The position numbers and the translations under genes are program-made. This document shows positions 35,193 through 44,411 of a stretch of 64,000 nucleotides of DNA, piece after piece (positions within the stretch are counted from its first letter, which is position 1; every line of letters begins with the position of its first letter). The stretch covers positions 310,001 through 374,000 of the forward strand of contig JAKLEZ010000003.1 in the NCBI GenBank assembly GCA_022711465.1. Reading direction: 5' to 3'. The notes beneath the pieces were generated by a model. The model searched no databases. It saw only the letters and a list, made by a program, of their open reading frames with translations, and was not told where the DNA came from. The stretch is from Planctomycetota bacterium (GTDB lineage: Bacteria > Planctomycetota > Phycisphaerae > UBA1845 > PWPN01).

Positions 35193-36032
35193 ATGATCCG
35201 AGTTCTAAGCGCCCTCGCTGTCGTTCTCCTTTTGTCCACCAGCATCGTCTGGGCCGAAGACAAGCCTGTCGCCGCAGCCACGGAGACCGCCAAGGCAACC
35301 ACCCCACCCTCCGCCGCAGATGCCGTCTTCAAGACCCAGATCGCCAAGGTCAGCTACGCCATCGGCATGAACATGGGCAACATGCTCAAGTCCCAATACA
35401 TTGAACCCGATCTCGACGCCCTGACCCGTGGCATCAAGGATGTTCTCGCCGGCGGCAAGCCGCTCATGACCGACAAGGAGGTCACCGAGACCTTCAGGGC
35501 TTTCCAGACCGAGCACCAGGCCACCGTCGAGAAGAAGAAGAAGGAGCTGGGCGAGAAGAACAAGGCGGAGGGCGACAAGTATCTTGCCGCAAACAAGGCC
35601 AAAGAGGGCGTGAAGACCACGGCCAGCGGTTTGCAGTACAAGGTGATCAAGGAAGGCGCCGGCGCCCAGCCCAAGGACACCGATACGGTCAAGGTTCACT
35701 ACACCGGCAAACTGCTCAACGGCAACGTGTTTGACAGCTCCGTCGATCGTGGCCAGCCGGCCACGTTTCAGGCCAACCGGGTGATCAAGGGTTGGACCGA
35801 AGCCTTGCAGCTCATGAAGGTTGGCTCGAAGTGGGAACTCACCATCCCCTCGGAGCTGGCCTACGGCCCGAACGGCTCGGGCGCCCGGATTCCTCCGAAC
35901 TCCGTGCTCATCTTCGAGGTCGAGCTGCTCAACATCGAGCCCCCGAGCACGGCGCCCGCCCCGCGCATTCGCATGAACCCGCCTGCGGGCAGCGCCACCA
36001 CCAAGCCGACCACCCCGGCCGCGCCGAAGTGA
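35193..36032 (+). CDS. Exported FKBP-type peptidyl-prolyl isomerase
   Basis: A 279-residue periplasmic proline isomerase and chaperone, Mip/FkpA plan. Sec signal (1-21, ending VWAE), a helical dimerisation region (about 47-140) with FKBP_N-type YAIGMNMGNML, then the FKBP fold (about 150-245). The fold shows VKVHYTGKLLNGNVFDSS, FQANRVIKGWTEALQLM, SELAYGPNGSGARIPPNS and IFEVELL. The last 35 residues are Pro/Thr/Ala-rich. The ribosome site GGAG lies in the loop of a short stem (TTTAAC/GTTAAA, 35175-35190). A strong terminator follows, so it is monocistronic. Confidence 0.94.
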   Translation: MIRVLSALAVVLLLSTSIVWAEDKPVAAATETAKATTPPSAADAVFKTQIAKVSYAIGMNMGNMLKSQYIEPDLDALTRGIKDVLAGGKPLMTDKEVTETFRAFQTEHQATVEKKKKELGEKNKAEGDKYLAANKAKEGVKTTASGLQYKVIKEGAGAQPKDTDTVKVHYTGKLLNGNVFDSSVDRGQPATFQANRVIKGWTEALQLMKVGSKWELTIPSELAYGPNGSGARIPPNSVLIFEVELLNIEPPSTAPAPRIRMNPPAGSATTKPTTPAAPK

Positions 36033-36110
36033 TCGCGGCTCCATCGGGGCCGCGGGCCTGGCGAGAGGCCCCGCCCGGCCCCTGGTTTGATCGGCTGACG
36101 ACAACGATCC

Positions 36111-36155
36111 ACGGTCCAGAATCGCTCCCCCCCTGATTCTGGACCGTTCTCTTTT
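36111..36155 (+). terminator. Rho-independent terminator of the FKBP gene
   Basis: A perfect 13-bp stem (ACGGTCCAGAATC and GATTCTGGACCGT) with an 11-base loop, followed by TCTCTTTT. The best terminator in the window. Confidence 0.92.
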
Positions 36156-36163
36156 CATGCCGC

Positions 36164-36169
36164 TACAAT
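36164..36169 (+). promoter_or_regulatory. TACAAT -10-like box immediately before the ABC exporter genes
   Basis: TACAAT ends 6 bases before the ATG at 36176, downstream of the FKBP terminator. There is no ribosome site, so a leaderless transcript is suggested. Confidence 0.45.
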
Positions 36170-36175
36170 ACGCCC

Positions 36176-37165
36176 ATGCCCCAGATTGAGGTCCATCAAC
36201 TGAGTCGGATCTTCAAGGTGCCGGAGCGCGAGAGCAGCTTCAAGGCCGCACTGGCCAGCCTGTTCAACCGCCGGTACCGCGAGGTCCGGGCCGTCGATGA
36301 CATCAGCTTCAGCATCGAGCAGGGTGAAATCGTCGGCTTCCTCGGCCCCAACGGGGCGGGCAAGACCACCACCCTGAAGATGCTGGCCGGCTTGCTCCAC
36401 CCGACCAGCGGGACCGCCTCCGTCCTGGGCTACACACCCTGGCGACGCGAGGCCGACTACCTCAGTCGCATCAGCATGGTCATGGGCCAGCGGAGCCAGC
36501 TCCTCTGGGACCTGCCGGCCATGGACTCGTTCCGCGTCCAGCTGGCTGTCTACCGCGTCGACAAGAACAGCGGCCGCGATACCCTCGACGAGATGATCGC
36601 CATGCTGGATATCGGGGACGTGCTGCGAAAACAAGTTCGCACCCTCTCCCTCGGCGAGCGGATGAAGTGCGAGATCTGCTTGTCGCTCCTTCACCGCCCG
36701 GCGGTTCTCTTTCTCGACGAGCCCACCCTCGGCCTGGATGTCACCATGCAGGGCCGGATCCGCGAGTTCGTTGCCGAGTACAACCACCGCCATGGGGCCA
36801 CCATCATTCTGACCTCGCACTACATGGCCGACGTCACCGCCCTGTGCAAGCGCATCGTGGTTATCGACCACGGCAAGATTCTCTTCGATGGCCCTCTGGC
36901 CGATCTCAGCGCCCGCCTGGCCCCGTTCAAGGTCATCTCCATCGACCTGGAGACCAGCCCCGACGGCTACAACTTCGATCGCATCGGCGAGGTCTGCGCC
37001 CGCAAGGATCAGAAGGTCTCGATCCGCGTCCCCCGCGAACGCGCCGCCGCCCTGGCCGGCCGACTCCTGGCCGAGCTGCCCGTCCGCGACGTGACCGTCG
37101 AGGACCCGCCCATCGAGGATGTCATCAAGATGGTCTTCGCCCGGGGCATGGAGCAGACGCCGTGA
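36176..37165 (+). CDS. ABC-2 type exporter ATP-binding protein
   Basis: A 329-residue ABC ATPase of the COG4586 subgroup. Walker A GPNGAGKTT (about 60-68), signature LSLGERMKCEI, Walker B VLFLDEPTLGLD and switch His in ILTSHYMADV are present. The family-specific N-terminus has FKVPERESSFKAALASLFNR. The C-terminal 90 residues (from FKVISIDLE) form the accessory domain of this group. The permease follows with a 4-base overlap (GTGA). Substrate unknown. Confidence 0.93.
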   Translation: MPQIEVHQLSRIFKVPERESSFKAALASLFNRRYREVRAVDDISFSIEQGEIVGFLGPNGAGKTTTLKMLAGLLHPTSGTASVLGYTPWRREADYLSRISMVMGQRSQLLWDLPAMDSFRVQLAVYRVDKNSGRDTLDEMIAMLDIGDVLRKQVRTLSLGERMKCEICLSLLHRPAVLFLDEPTLGLDVTMQGRIREFVAEYNHRHGATIILTSHYMADVTALCKRIVVIDHGKILFDGPLADLSARLAPFKVISIDLETSPDGYNFDRIGEVCARKDQKVSIRVPRERAAALAGRLLAELPVRDVTVEDPPIEDVIKMVFARGMEQTP

Positions 37166-37980
37166 CCGTTCTGCGGGTTATCCTGTCAGCCATGCCGGCC
37201 TACCTGCGGGCCTCGATGCAGGGCATGTTCCAGTACCGGGGCGAGCTGATCCTCTGGGCCATCTGGGGCGTGGTCTATCCGACCGTGGCCATGGTTGCTT
37301 GGCAGGCCGCGGCTCGCGATCCGATCGAGGGAAATACCATCAAGGGCTACGGGGCCCAGGAGTTCGCGACCTACTTCCTGTTGACCATGGTCATCGGGCA
37401 CCTGTGCACGGCGTGGGACATGTTCGAGATTGGCTATCTCATTCAGAGCGGCAAGATGTCCACTAAGCTCCTCCGGCCGATCCTGCCGATCTGGGAGAGC
37501 ATCTCGGACAACCTGGCCTACAAGGTTTTGACCCTGGTGATCCTCCTACCGCTGTGGTTGCTGATCGCCCTCTGGGCCAGGCCGCGCTTCGACGTGAGCG
37601 GCATGCAGGCCCTGCTTGGCGTGATGGCCATCGGCCTCGGCGCGGCCCTGAACTACATCTTCAACTACGCCCTCGCCATGCTGGCTTTCTGGATCACCCG
37701 GACTGACGGCCTGGGCCAGTTGTGGTTCGGCATGAGCCTCTTCTTCGGCGGCCGGCTGGCCCCGGTGACGATCATGCCGTCACCGATGCAGCCGCTCATC
37801 TCGATGATGCCCTTCAAGTGGATCATCTGGTTCCCCAGTGCGGCCCTGATGGGCCAGCTCTCCGAGCGCGAGATCCTCATCGGCCTTGGCTGCCAGCTCG
37901 CCTGGCTCGCCGCCGGCCTGTTGCTCTTCCGCATCCTCTGGCGCGCCGGTGTCAAGCGTTTCACCGCCGTGGGAATCTGA
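37162..37980 (+). CDS. ABC-2 family permease (COG4587-like)
   Basis: A 272-residue integral membrane protein with six probable helices. The segments ELILWAIWGVVYPTVAMVAW, FATYFLLTMVIGHLCTAWDM, ISDNLAYKVLTLVILLPLWLL and PLISMMPFKWIIWFPSAAL fit the permease of three-gene ABC-2 systems. The start is the GTG at 37162, overlapping the ATPase stop. The reading frame is open further upstream, but only as antiphase noise in the ATPase gene. The usual second permease is absent: gnd follows on the other strand. Confidence 0.88.
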   Translation: MTVLRVILSAMPAYLRASMQGMFQYRGELILWAIWGVVYPTVAMVAWQAAARDPIEGNTIKGYGAQEFATYFLLTMVIGHLCTAWDMFEIGYLIQSGKMSTKLLRPILPIWESISDNLAYKVLTLVILLPLWLLIALWARPRFDVSGMQALLGVMAIGLGAALNYIFNYALAMLAFWITRTDGLGQLWFGMSLFFGGRLAPVTIMPSPMQPLISMMPFKWIIWFPSAALMGQLSEREILIGLGCQLAWLAAGLLLFRILWRAGVKRFTAVGI

Positions 37981-38099
37981 GAAGAGGATCCTCGCCCCGC
38001 CCCCGAGCGGCCGGCGCCAGACCACCGCATCGTCCAACGAGGGTGAAGCCGCGCGTCATCCGGGTGAACGCCGGCGGGGAGCAGCGGGTGCCTTGGCCG

Positions 38100-39518
38100 T
38101 CACACCCACTGGCTGTGGAACACGCCGGGCATGTCCACTCGCTCGTAGGTGTGGGCCCCAAAGTAGTCGCGCTGGGCCTGCAGGAGGTTGGCCGGCAGAC
38201 GGTCTCGACGGTAGCTGTCGAAATAGGCCAGGGCGGACGCGAACGCCGGAACCGGAATGCCCCGCTCCGCGGCCGTGGCCACCACCTTGCGCCAGCTCTT
38301 CTGGCTCCGCTCGATGATGTCCTTGAAGTACGGATCGAGCAGCAGGTTGGCCAAGTCCGGCTTGCGGTCGTAGGCCTCCTTGATGCGGTTGAGGAAGTGG
38401 GCCCGGATGATGCACCCGCCGCGCCAGATCATCGCGATCTCGCCGTACTTGAGCGACCACTTGTACTCGTGGCTGGCCGCGCGCATGAGCTGGAAGCCCT
38501 GGGCATATGAGCAGATTTTGGAGGCATAAAGAGCGTCATGGATGGCCTGGATAAAGGCTGCCTTGTCGCCGCTGTAGCGGGCGGACGGTCCCTTGAGTAC
38601 CTTCTTGGCCGCGATGCGCTCCTCCTTGATGGCCGAAAGGCACCGGGCAAAGACCGCCTCGGCGATGGTCGGGGCGGGCACTCCCAGAGTGAGGGCTGAC
38701 TCGCTGGTCCACTTGCCGGTGCCCTTCTGGCCGGCCTTGTCCAGGATCTGCTCGACCAGCGGCTTGCCGGTCTCCTTGCGATCATCCTTCTTTTTGAAGA
38801 TGTCGGCGGTGATCTCGATGAGGTAGCTGCTCAGGTCGCCCTGGTTCCACTTCCTGAAGATCTCGTGCAGAGCGTCGGCCTCGAGCCCCAGCGCCGTCTT
38901 GAGGATGTAGTAGGCCTCGCAGATCAGCTGCATGTCGCCGTACTCGATGCCGTTGTGAACCATCTTGACGTAGTGGCCGGCACCGTCCGGTCCGATGTAG
39001 GTGCAGCACGGCTTGCCGTCCTGGGTGGCCTTGGCGGCAATTGCGGTCAGGACCGGTTCGATCAGGGCGTAAGCTTCGGGCTGGCCGCCGGGCATGATGC
39101 TTGGGCCCTTGAGGGCGCCTTCCTCGCCGCCGGATACCCCGGTTCCGATGAACAGCAAGCCCTTGGCGGCCAGATCCCGGTTCCGCCGGATGGTGTCCGG
39201 AAAGTGACTGTTGCCGCCGTCGATAATCAGGTCGCCCCGGTTGAGCAGGCCGGCGAGCTGATCAATCACCTCGTCGACCGGCTTGCCGGCCTTGACCATG
39301 AGGAGGATCTTGCGAGGCGACTCCAGGGCGCCGACGAACTCCTGCAACGTCTTGGCGGCCACGAACCGCTTGCCCGCCCCCCGCTCGGTCATGAACCGCT
39401 CGGTTTTCTCCGTGGTCCGGTTGTACACGGCCATCGAGTAGCCCCGGCTCTCGATATTCAGGGCCAGGTTGCTGCCCATGACGTCCAATCCGATTAAACC
39501 CACCTGCTGATTGCCCAT
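38100..39518 (-). CDS. gnd: 6-phosphogluconate dehydrogenase, decarboxylating
   Basis: Oxidative pentose-phosphate pathway: 6-phosphogluconate to ribulose-5-phosphate, CO2 and NADPH. It has 472 residues. The nucleotide-binding [21 protein letters not shown] has Asp-Val where most have Ala-Val. Also present are [22 protein letters not shown], the signature [20 protein letters not shown] and the catalytic-region [18 protein letters not shown]. The C-terminal [13 protein letters not shown] also matches. The ATG at 39518 has GGAG about 12 bases upstream. Of the long (470-aa) type used in the pathway. Confidence 0.97.
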   Translation of the reverse strand: MGNQQVGLIGLDVMGSNLALNIESRGYSMAVYNRTTEKTERFMTERGAGKRFVAAKTLQEFVGALESPRKILLMVKAGKPVDEVIDQLAGLLNRGDLIIDGGNSHFPDTIRRNRDLAAKGLLFIGTGVSGGEEGALKGPSIMPGGQPEAYALIEPVLTAIAAKATQDGKPCCTYIGPDGAGHYVKMVHNGIEYGDMQLICEAYYILKTALGLEADALHEIFRKWNQGDLSSYLIEITADIFKKKDDRKETGKPLVEQILDKAGQKGTGKWTSESALTLGVPAPTIAEAVFARCLSAIKEERIAAKKVLKGPSARYSGDKAAFIQAIHDALYASKICSYAQGFQLMRAASHEYKWSLKYGEIAMIWRGGCIIRAHFLNRIKEAYDRKPDLANLLLDPYFKDIIERSQKSWRKVVATAAERGIPVPAFASALAYFDSYRRDRLPANLLQAQRDYFGAHTYERVDMPGVFHSQWV

Positions 39519-39664
39519 GACGTTACAGCTCCGATTCAAAAAACCTGTCGTGAGGCGATGAGACCTCTGCGTCCCGGCGGGCTTGGGCCGGCCGTCCGCA
39601 CGCGGGCGAATTCTACAGTCAGCCAGCCCGACTGCAAGACGCTGAGGGATGAGCCCGGGTTCGG

Positions 39665-39681
39665 TCCTGTTCGGAACAGGA
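39665..39681. promoter_or_regulatory. Palindromic candidate operator between gnd and acs
   Basis: TCCTGTTC and GAACAGGA are perfect inverted arms around a single G, the size and symmetry of a dimeric regulator site. The binder is unknown. Confidence 0.4.
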
Positions 39682-39885
39682 TCGCTGGGGCGGCGACGCC
39701 GCGAAGTCGCATCAGTCGCCTTGACTCCCGACGGCGAGGCCATTGCCAGTCGTTTGACGGGCGGCCCACGGGGAACCGCCGTCCGTTTGCTTCGCTTCCA
39801 TGGCCGGGTTCTGCCAGCTGGATGTCTCGTGGACCGGGCCTGACGGTCAACCGCCTGCCCGCCCTTGGGATCGCCGACCGGTTGC

Positions 39886-39915
39886 TTGCCAACATCGCCG
39901 GTCTTCTGCTACACT
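39886..39915 (+). promoter_or_regulatory. Possible sigma-70 promoter toward acs
   Basis: TTGCCA, an 18-base spacer and TACACT. Five and four bases match consensus respectively. Confidence 0.4.
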
Positions 39916-40130
39916 GGACCATTCATCGCGACGGGCACCAGGCGTCATCAGAGCATCGTTGCTTGAGCTGGACACGGCCGTTCGGGAGCCGCTGTCAACG
40001 GGTCAACACAGATCCGAGCCAAGGGAGTATGGACATTGAATCCACCCCGGCCTAAGCCGCCGAGCCCGGTCGGGGTGCCGGAGCGACCTCATCTCTTATT
40101 ACCACCCACCACTATGCAAGGAGCAAACGC

Positions 40131-42119
40131 ATGAGCAAAGCGGAGTCCAGCGGCGCGAACGCTTCCCAGGTTTTCCAACCGCCGGCCGGTTTCGCCGCCA
40201 AGGCCCACGTCAAGTCGATGGATCAATACCAGCAGATGTACCAGCGGTCCATCACCGATCCGGAAGGTTTCTGGGGTGACATCGCCAGCACTTTCTACTG
40301 GAAGCAGAAATGGACCAAGGTTCGGGAGTACGACTTCAAGGGTGACATCTCGATCAAGTGGTTCGCCGGAGGCAAGACCAACATCACCTACAACTGCCTG
40401 GATCGCCACCTGGCGACCCGCGGCGACCAGGTTGCGATCATCTGGGAAGGCAATGAGCCGTCCGAGGACGCGAAGCTGACCTACAAGCAACTCCACGAGC
40501 AGGTCTGCAAGTTCGCCAACGTGCTCAAGAGCAAGGGCGTCAAGAGGGGCGACCGGGTCTCCATCTACATGCCCATGGTCAAGGAGCTGGCCATCGCCAT
40601 GCTGGCCTGCGCCCGCATTGGGGCGATCCACTCCATCGTGTTCGGCGGGTTCAGCGCCGAGTCGCTGGCCGACCGCATCGCCGACTCCGGCTGCAAGGCC
40701 TTGGTCACCACTGACGGCGTGTACCGCGGCTCCAAGGCGGTGACGCTCAAGGCCAACGCCGACGAAGCGATGAACCTGGCCGAAAAGCAGGGCGTGACGG
40801 TCAATACCTGCATCGTCTACGAGCGCGTCGGGCAGGACAAGCTGCCGATCAACATGCAGGCCGGTCGCGACCACTGGTGGCATCACCTGATGAAAAACGC
40901 CCCTGCCGACTGTGAGCCGGAGTGGATGGATGCGGAGGACCCGCTGTTCATCCTCTACACCTCCGGATCGACCGGCAAGCCCAAGGGCGTGCTCCATACC
41001 ATTGGCGGCTACATGGTCTTCACGGCCACGACCCACAAGTACATCTTCGACTACCACGACGGCGACGTATACTGGTGCACGGCCGACATCGGCTGGGTTA
41101 CCGGCCACTCCTACATCGTGTACGGTCCGCTGGCCAACGGGGCGACCACGCTGATGTTCGAAGGCGTGCCCACCTACCCCGACGCCGGGCGATTCTGGGC
41201 GGTCTGCGACAAGTACAAGGTCAGCCAGTTCTACACCGCCCCGACCGCCATCCGGGCCCTGATGCGCGAGGGAGAGTCCTGGGTCAACAAGCACAGTCTG
41301 GCCAGCCTTCGCCTGCTCGGCTCGGTCGGCGAACCGATCAACCCCGAGGCCTGGCTCTGGTACTACAGGCACATCGGCAAGGAACGCTGCCCGATCGTGG
41401 ACACCTGGTGGCAGACTGAAACCGGCGGCATCCTGATCACGCCGCTGGCCGGCGCCATCCCGCTCAAGCCCGGCTCGGCCACCTTGCCGTTCTTCGGGGT
41501 CAAGCCGGTGATGCTCACTCCGGAAGGCAAACGCATCGAAGGCCCCGGCTCCGGTGTGCTCTGCATCGAGGAGCCCTGGCCGGGCATGATGCGCACCGTT
41601 TACGGGCAGCATCGCCGGTTCAAAGAGACCTACTTCAGCACCTATTCGGGCCTCTACTTCACCGGCGATGGCTGCAAGCGCGATGAGGACGGCTACTACT
41701 GGATCACCGGCCGGGTCGATGACGTGATCAACGTCTCCGGCCACCGCATCGGGACGGCCGAGGTCGAAAGCGCCCTCGTGTCCCATCCCACCGTGGCCGA
41801 GGCCGCGGTTGTGGGCTTCCCGCATCAGATCAAGGGACAGGGCATCTACGCTTATGTCACCCTCAAGGTCGGGCAGGAGTACACCGACGAGCACAAGAAG
41901 TCGCTGCTCCAGCACGTCCGCAAGGTGATCGGTCCGATCGCAACCCCCGACGTGATCCACTGGGCTCCCGGCCTGCCCAAGACAAGGTCGGGCAAGATCA
42001 TGCGGCGAATCCTGCGCAAGATCGCCGAGGGAGAACCGGACAAGATCGGCGACACCACCACCCTGGCCGATCCGACCGTGGTCAAGAACCTGGTCGCGAG
42101 CTACAAGGCCATCAGCTGA
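40131..42119 (+). CDS. acs: Acetyl-CoA synthetase
   Basis: Activates acetate to acetyl-CoA via acetyl-AMP. It has 662 residues, family-typical. The P-loop [32 protein letters not shown], the AMP-site [10 protein letters not shown] and [19 protein letters not shown] are seen. The catalytic Lys lies in [17 protein letters not shown], the usual target of regulatory acetylation. AAGGAG lies 9 bases before the ATG. A strong hairpin follows the stop, then a carboxylate carrier gene. Confidence 0.97.
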   Translation: MSKAESSGANASQVFQPPAGFAAKAHVKSMDQYQQMYQRSITDPEGFWGDIASTFYWKQKWTKVREYDFKGDISIKWFAGGKTNITYNCLDRHLATRGDQVAIIWEGNEPSEDAKLTYKQLHEQVCKFANVLKSKGVKRGDRVSIYMPMVKELAIAMLACARIGAIHSIVFGGFSAESLADRIADSGCKALVTTDGVYRGSKAVTLKANADEAMNLAEKQGVTVNTCIVYERVGQDKLPINMQAGRDHWWHHLMKNAPADCEPEWMDAEDPLFILYTSGSTGKPKGVLHTIGGYMVFTATTHKYIFDYHDGDVYWCTADIGWVTGHSYIVYGPLANGATTLMFEGVPTYPDAGRFWAVCDKYKVSQFYTAPTAIRALMREGESWVNKHSLASLRLLGSVGEPINPEAWLWYYRHIGKERCPIVDTWWQTETGGILITPLAGAIPLKPGSATLPFFGVKPVMLTPEGKRIEGPGSGVLCIEEPWPGMMRTVYGQHRRFKETYFSTYSGLYFTGDGCKRDEDGYYWITGRVDDVINVSGHRIGTAEVESALVSHPTVAEAAVVGFPHQIKGQGIYAYVTLKVGQEYTDEHKKSLLQHVRKVIGPIATPDVIHWAPGLPKTRSGKIMRRILRKIAEGEPDKIGDTTTLADPTVVKNLVASYKAIS

Positions 42120-42136
42120 TTGCCGATAGACGGCCG

Positions 42137-42167
42137 TCCGCGGGGCGAGAGCTCCTTGCCCCGCGGA
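42137..42167 (+). terminator. Strong hairpin after acs
   Basis: TCCGCGGGGC and GCCCCGCGGA form a perfect 10-bp stem with an 11-base loop. No T tract, so it may attenuate or protect a 3' end rather than stop transcription alone. Confidence 0.55.
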
Positions 42168-42309
42168 TGACCGGGCCCCTTGCCCGGCTACTCATCTCAC
42201 CACGGGGCAGCACCCCTCGGCCCCCGTGTGCCGTCTCCCGAGAGGGAGTGGGTTCCTATCCCGGCGGACTACCGTGCATGCCTCCGCGTGCACTCGAAAG
42301 GACGGATAC

Positions 42310-43629
42310 ATGAGCAAGCCAGTCGACCCCGTCGAGCCTCAACCGAAAGATGCCGTCACGACGCTGCCCTACGGAGCGACGCGAGACCTCGTGCAGGTTC
42401 CCAATCGCGGACGGATCGTCACCATTGCCGGCTTGGGCATCAATCTGGCCCTTGGCGTGCTTTACAGCTGGAGCGTGTTGAGCAAGGAGATCCCGTCGGC
42501 CTGGGGCTGGACAGAGACCGGCAAGTCGTGGCCCTACGCCTGCGCCTGCCTGGTTTTCTGCCTGGTCATGGTCCCGGGCGGCCGCATGCAGGACCGGATC
42601 GGCCCCCGGATTGTGGCAACCCTCGGCGGCGTGCTGGTTGGAATCGGGATGATCCTCGCCAGTTTCACCACCACGCTGACCGGGTACCTCATCGGCTTCG
42701 GTCTCCTCGCGGGAGCGGGCATTGGCTGCGGTTATGCCTCGGCCACGCCCCCGGCAGTGAAGTGGTTTCCCGCCAAGAAGACCGGGCTGATCGCCGGTTT
42801 GGTGGTGGCCGGTTTCGGTTTGGCCAGCGTGTACATCGCCCCCTTGGCCACGCATCTTGCCCAGAAGTTCGGACTGCAGACGACCATGCTGTTGTTCGGA
42901 CTCGGCTTTCTCGTCGTGGTGGTCGGGCTGGCTCAACTGCTGGTAGCGCCACCCAAGGGCTACATTCCCCCCGGCACACCGCCCGCCAAGCCTGGCGCCG
43001 CCGCGGTTAGGAAGGAAGATTTCACGCCCGGCGAGATGCTCGCCACCTGGCAGTTCTACGTGCTCTGGTTCATGTATGCCTGCGGGGCGGGCGCCGGCCT
43101 GATGATCATCTCCAAGCTCGCCAAGATCGCTCAGGACCAGGCCGGCCTCAAGCTGGGCTTCGTGCTCGTCGCGGTGTTGGCGGTCGGTAACGGCGGCGGC
43201 CGCATCGGCGCGGGGCTTCTCTCCGACCGTATCGGTCGCAAGGCGACCATGTTCATCTGCTTCGTTGCTCAGGCAGTGGCCATCATGGCCCTCTCCAGAG
43301 CGAGGGCCGACAGTTTCCTCGCTCAGCCGGTCGTCCTCGCCCTGCTCTCGGCCGTCATCGGGGCCAATTACGGCGCCAACCTGGCCCTGTTCCCGTCGGT
43401 TACCAAGGACTACTACGGCCTGAAGGACTTTGGCGTGAACTACGGGCTGGTGTTCACCGCGTGGGGACTTGGCGGCTTCATGCTCTCGCTGCTGGCGGGC
43501 AAGGTCTACGACCAGACCCACGCCTTCACCTTCGCCTACTACTGCTCGGCCGGGCTCCTGCTGGCCGCGGCTCTGGTGACCTTCCTCGTTCAACCGCCGC
43601 AGGCCAAGTCGCAGGCCCCTCCGGCTTGA
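42310..43629 (+). CDS. OFA-family MFS carrier (oxalate/formate antiporter type)
   Basis: A 439-residue, 12-helix MFS protein of the oxalate:formate antiporter family. GLGINLALGVLYSWSVLS in helix 1, GGRMQDRIGPR in loop 2-3, GLLAGAGIGCGYASATPPAV in helix 4, AAGDRIGRK-like LLSDRIGRKATM, and FGVNYGLVFTAWG in helix 11 are typical. Position behind acs suggests uptake or exchange of acetate or another small monocarboxylate, but this is inference from context. The ATG at 42310 is preceded by AAAGGA. The frame extends upstream without conservation. Confidence 0.88.
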   Translation: MSKPVDPVEPQPKDAVTTLPYGATRDLVQVPNRGRIVTIAGLGINLALGVLYSWSVLSKEIPSAWGWTETGKSWPYACACLVFCLVMVPGGRMQDRIGPRIVATLGGVLVGIGMILASFTTTLTGYLIGFGLLAGAGIGCGYASATPPAVKWFPAKKTGLIAGLVVAGFGLASVYIAPLATHLAQKFGLQTTMLLFGLGFLVVVVGLAQLLVAPPKGYIPPGTPPAKPGAAAVRKEDFTPGEMLATWQFYVLWFMYACGAGAGLMIISKLAKIAQDQAGLKLGFVLVAVLAVGNGGGRIGAGLLSDRIGRKATMFICFVAQAVAIMALSRARADSFLAQPVVLALLSAVIGANYGANLALFPSVTKDYYGLKDFGVNYGLVFTAWGLGGFMLSLLAGKVYDQTHAFTFAYYCSAGLLLAAALVTFLVQPPQAKSQAPPA

Positions 43630-43717
43630 CGCGAGCCCCTTCCGGCCCGACGCCGGATCCGATCGAGCCCGGACGGGCGTTCGCACCCCCGGCACCCCGG
43701 CCCGCGGAGCGGATACA

Positions 43718-44296
43718 TCACGCCCCGAAATGGCCCAGGCCGAACTCGCCCGCCGCTCGGCGCAGCTTCCAGCCGCCTGGGGTGCGCACCACTTCGAGAT
43801 CCCATCGGCTGGGCACCCGCTGAGAGCCGGTCGCGCCGCCCATGCGGATGTCAGCCATGACCTGGCAGATCACCTTGGCGAGGTCGCCGAGAACCTCGAT
43901 CCGGTACCCACCTACGCGGACCCGCTTGACGGTGTTCTGCTGGAGAACAACGTGGGCCCGGGCGATCACCGCTTCCTTGCCGGCCAGGCTGCCGAAGTAA
44001 CCTTCCTTGATCACCACGCCATCATCGAAGTGCTCGGCCAGCATCGCCATGTCGCCGTCATCGACCGCCACGGCCAGCGTGTGAACCAGGTCCTTGATCG
44101 CCTCGCGGTCGGTGACCACCAGGCGCTGGATCCCGATCTGGGCCAGGCAGGCGGCCACGACCACCCACCATCCGGTTCGCGTGCGTCGGGTTCCGTAGCG
44201 GCGGTGAATCGCCAGCGCGATCGCGACGATCACGACCTCAACCAGGAAGAGGAGAACCAGATCCTCAAACAGCATGCGGATCAGGAAGTCGAGCAT
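43718..44296 (-). CDS. Membrane-anchored NTF2-like (SnoaL/DUF4440) protein
   Basis: A 192-residue protein. Two N-terminal hydrophobic helices (LFLVEVVIVAIALAIH and WWVVVAACLAQIGI) carry an NTF2-like cone domain from about residue 62. That domain reads DREAIKDLVHTLAVAVDDGDMAMLAEHF, KEAVIARAHVVL and SRWDLEVVRTPGGWKL. The fold hosts ligand binding or small enzymes; no catalytic set is evident. Convergent with the OFA carrier and upstream of nothing obvious. Confidence 0.8.
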   Translation of the reverse strand: MLDFLIRMLFEDLVLLFLVEVVIVAIALAIHRRYGTRRTRTGWWVVVAACLAQIGIQRLVVTDREAIKDLVHTLAVAVDDGDMAMLAEHFDDGVVIKEGYFGSLAGKEAVIARAHVVLQQNTVKRVRVGGYRIEVLGDLAKVICQVMADIRMGGATGSQRVPSRWDLEVVRTPGGWKLRRAAGEFGLGHFGA

Positions 44297-44411
44297 AGGC
44301 AGATAACCAAACGCCGAGAAGTCGAAAGAGAGAGCCGAGAAGCGAAAGTGGGAACAGAGGAGCCAACCAGCGGGTCACTCTCGTGGCTGAACCGCCCGGC
44401 TTTCTCCCTAG

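Larger units (their letters stand above)
39519..40130. other. Long intergenic region upstream of acs
   Basis: 612 bases between divergent gnd and acs with no convincing gene. It holds a near-perfect palindrome, TCCTGTTC-G-GAACAGGA (39665-39681), that could be an operator. A possible promoter is TTGCCA (39886-39891), 18 bases, TACACT (39910-39915). The leader of over 200 bases before acs has no fold I can name. Confidence 0.5.

Noticed and set aside
40021..40055. Eight-codon leader peptide before acs
   Set aside because: Its ribosome site is only one base from the ATG and there is no attenuator fold.
40089..41960. 623-codon minus-strand open frame
   Set aside because: Antisense to acs; composition is typical of shadows.
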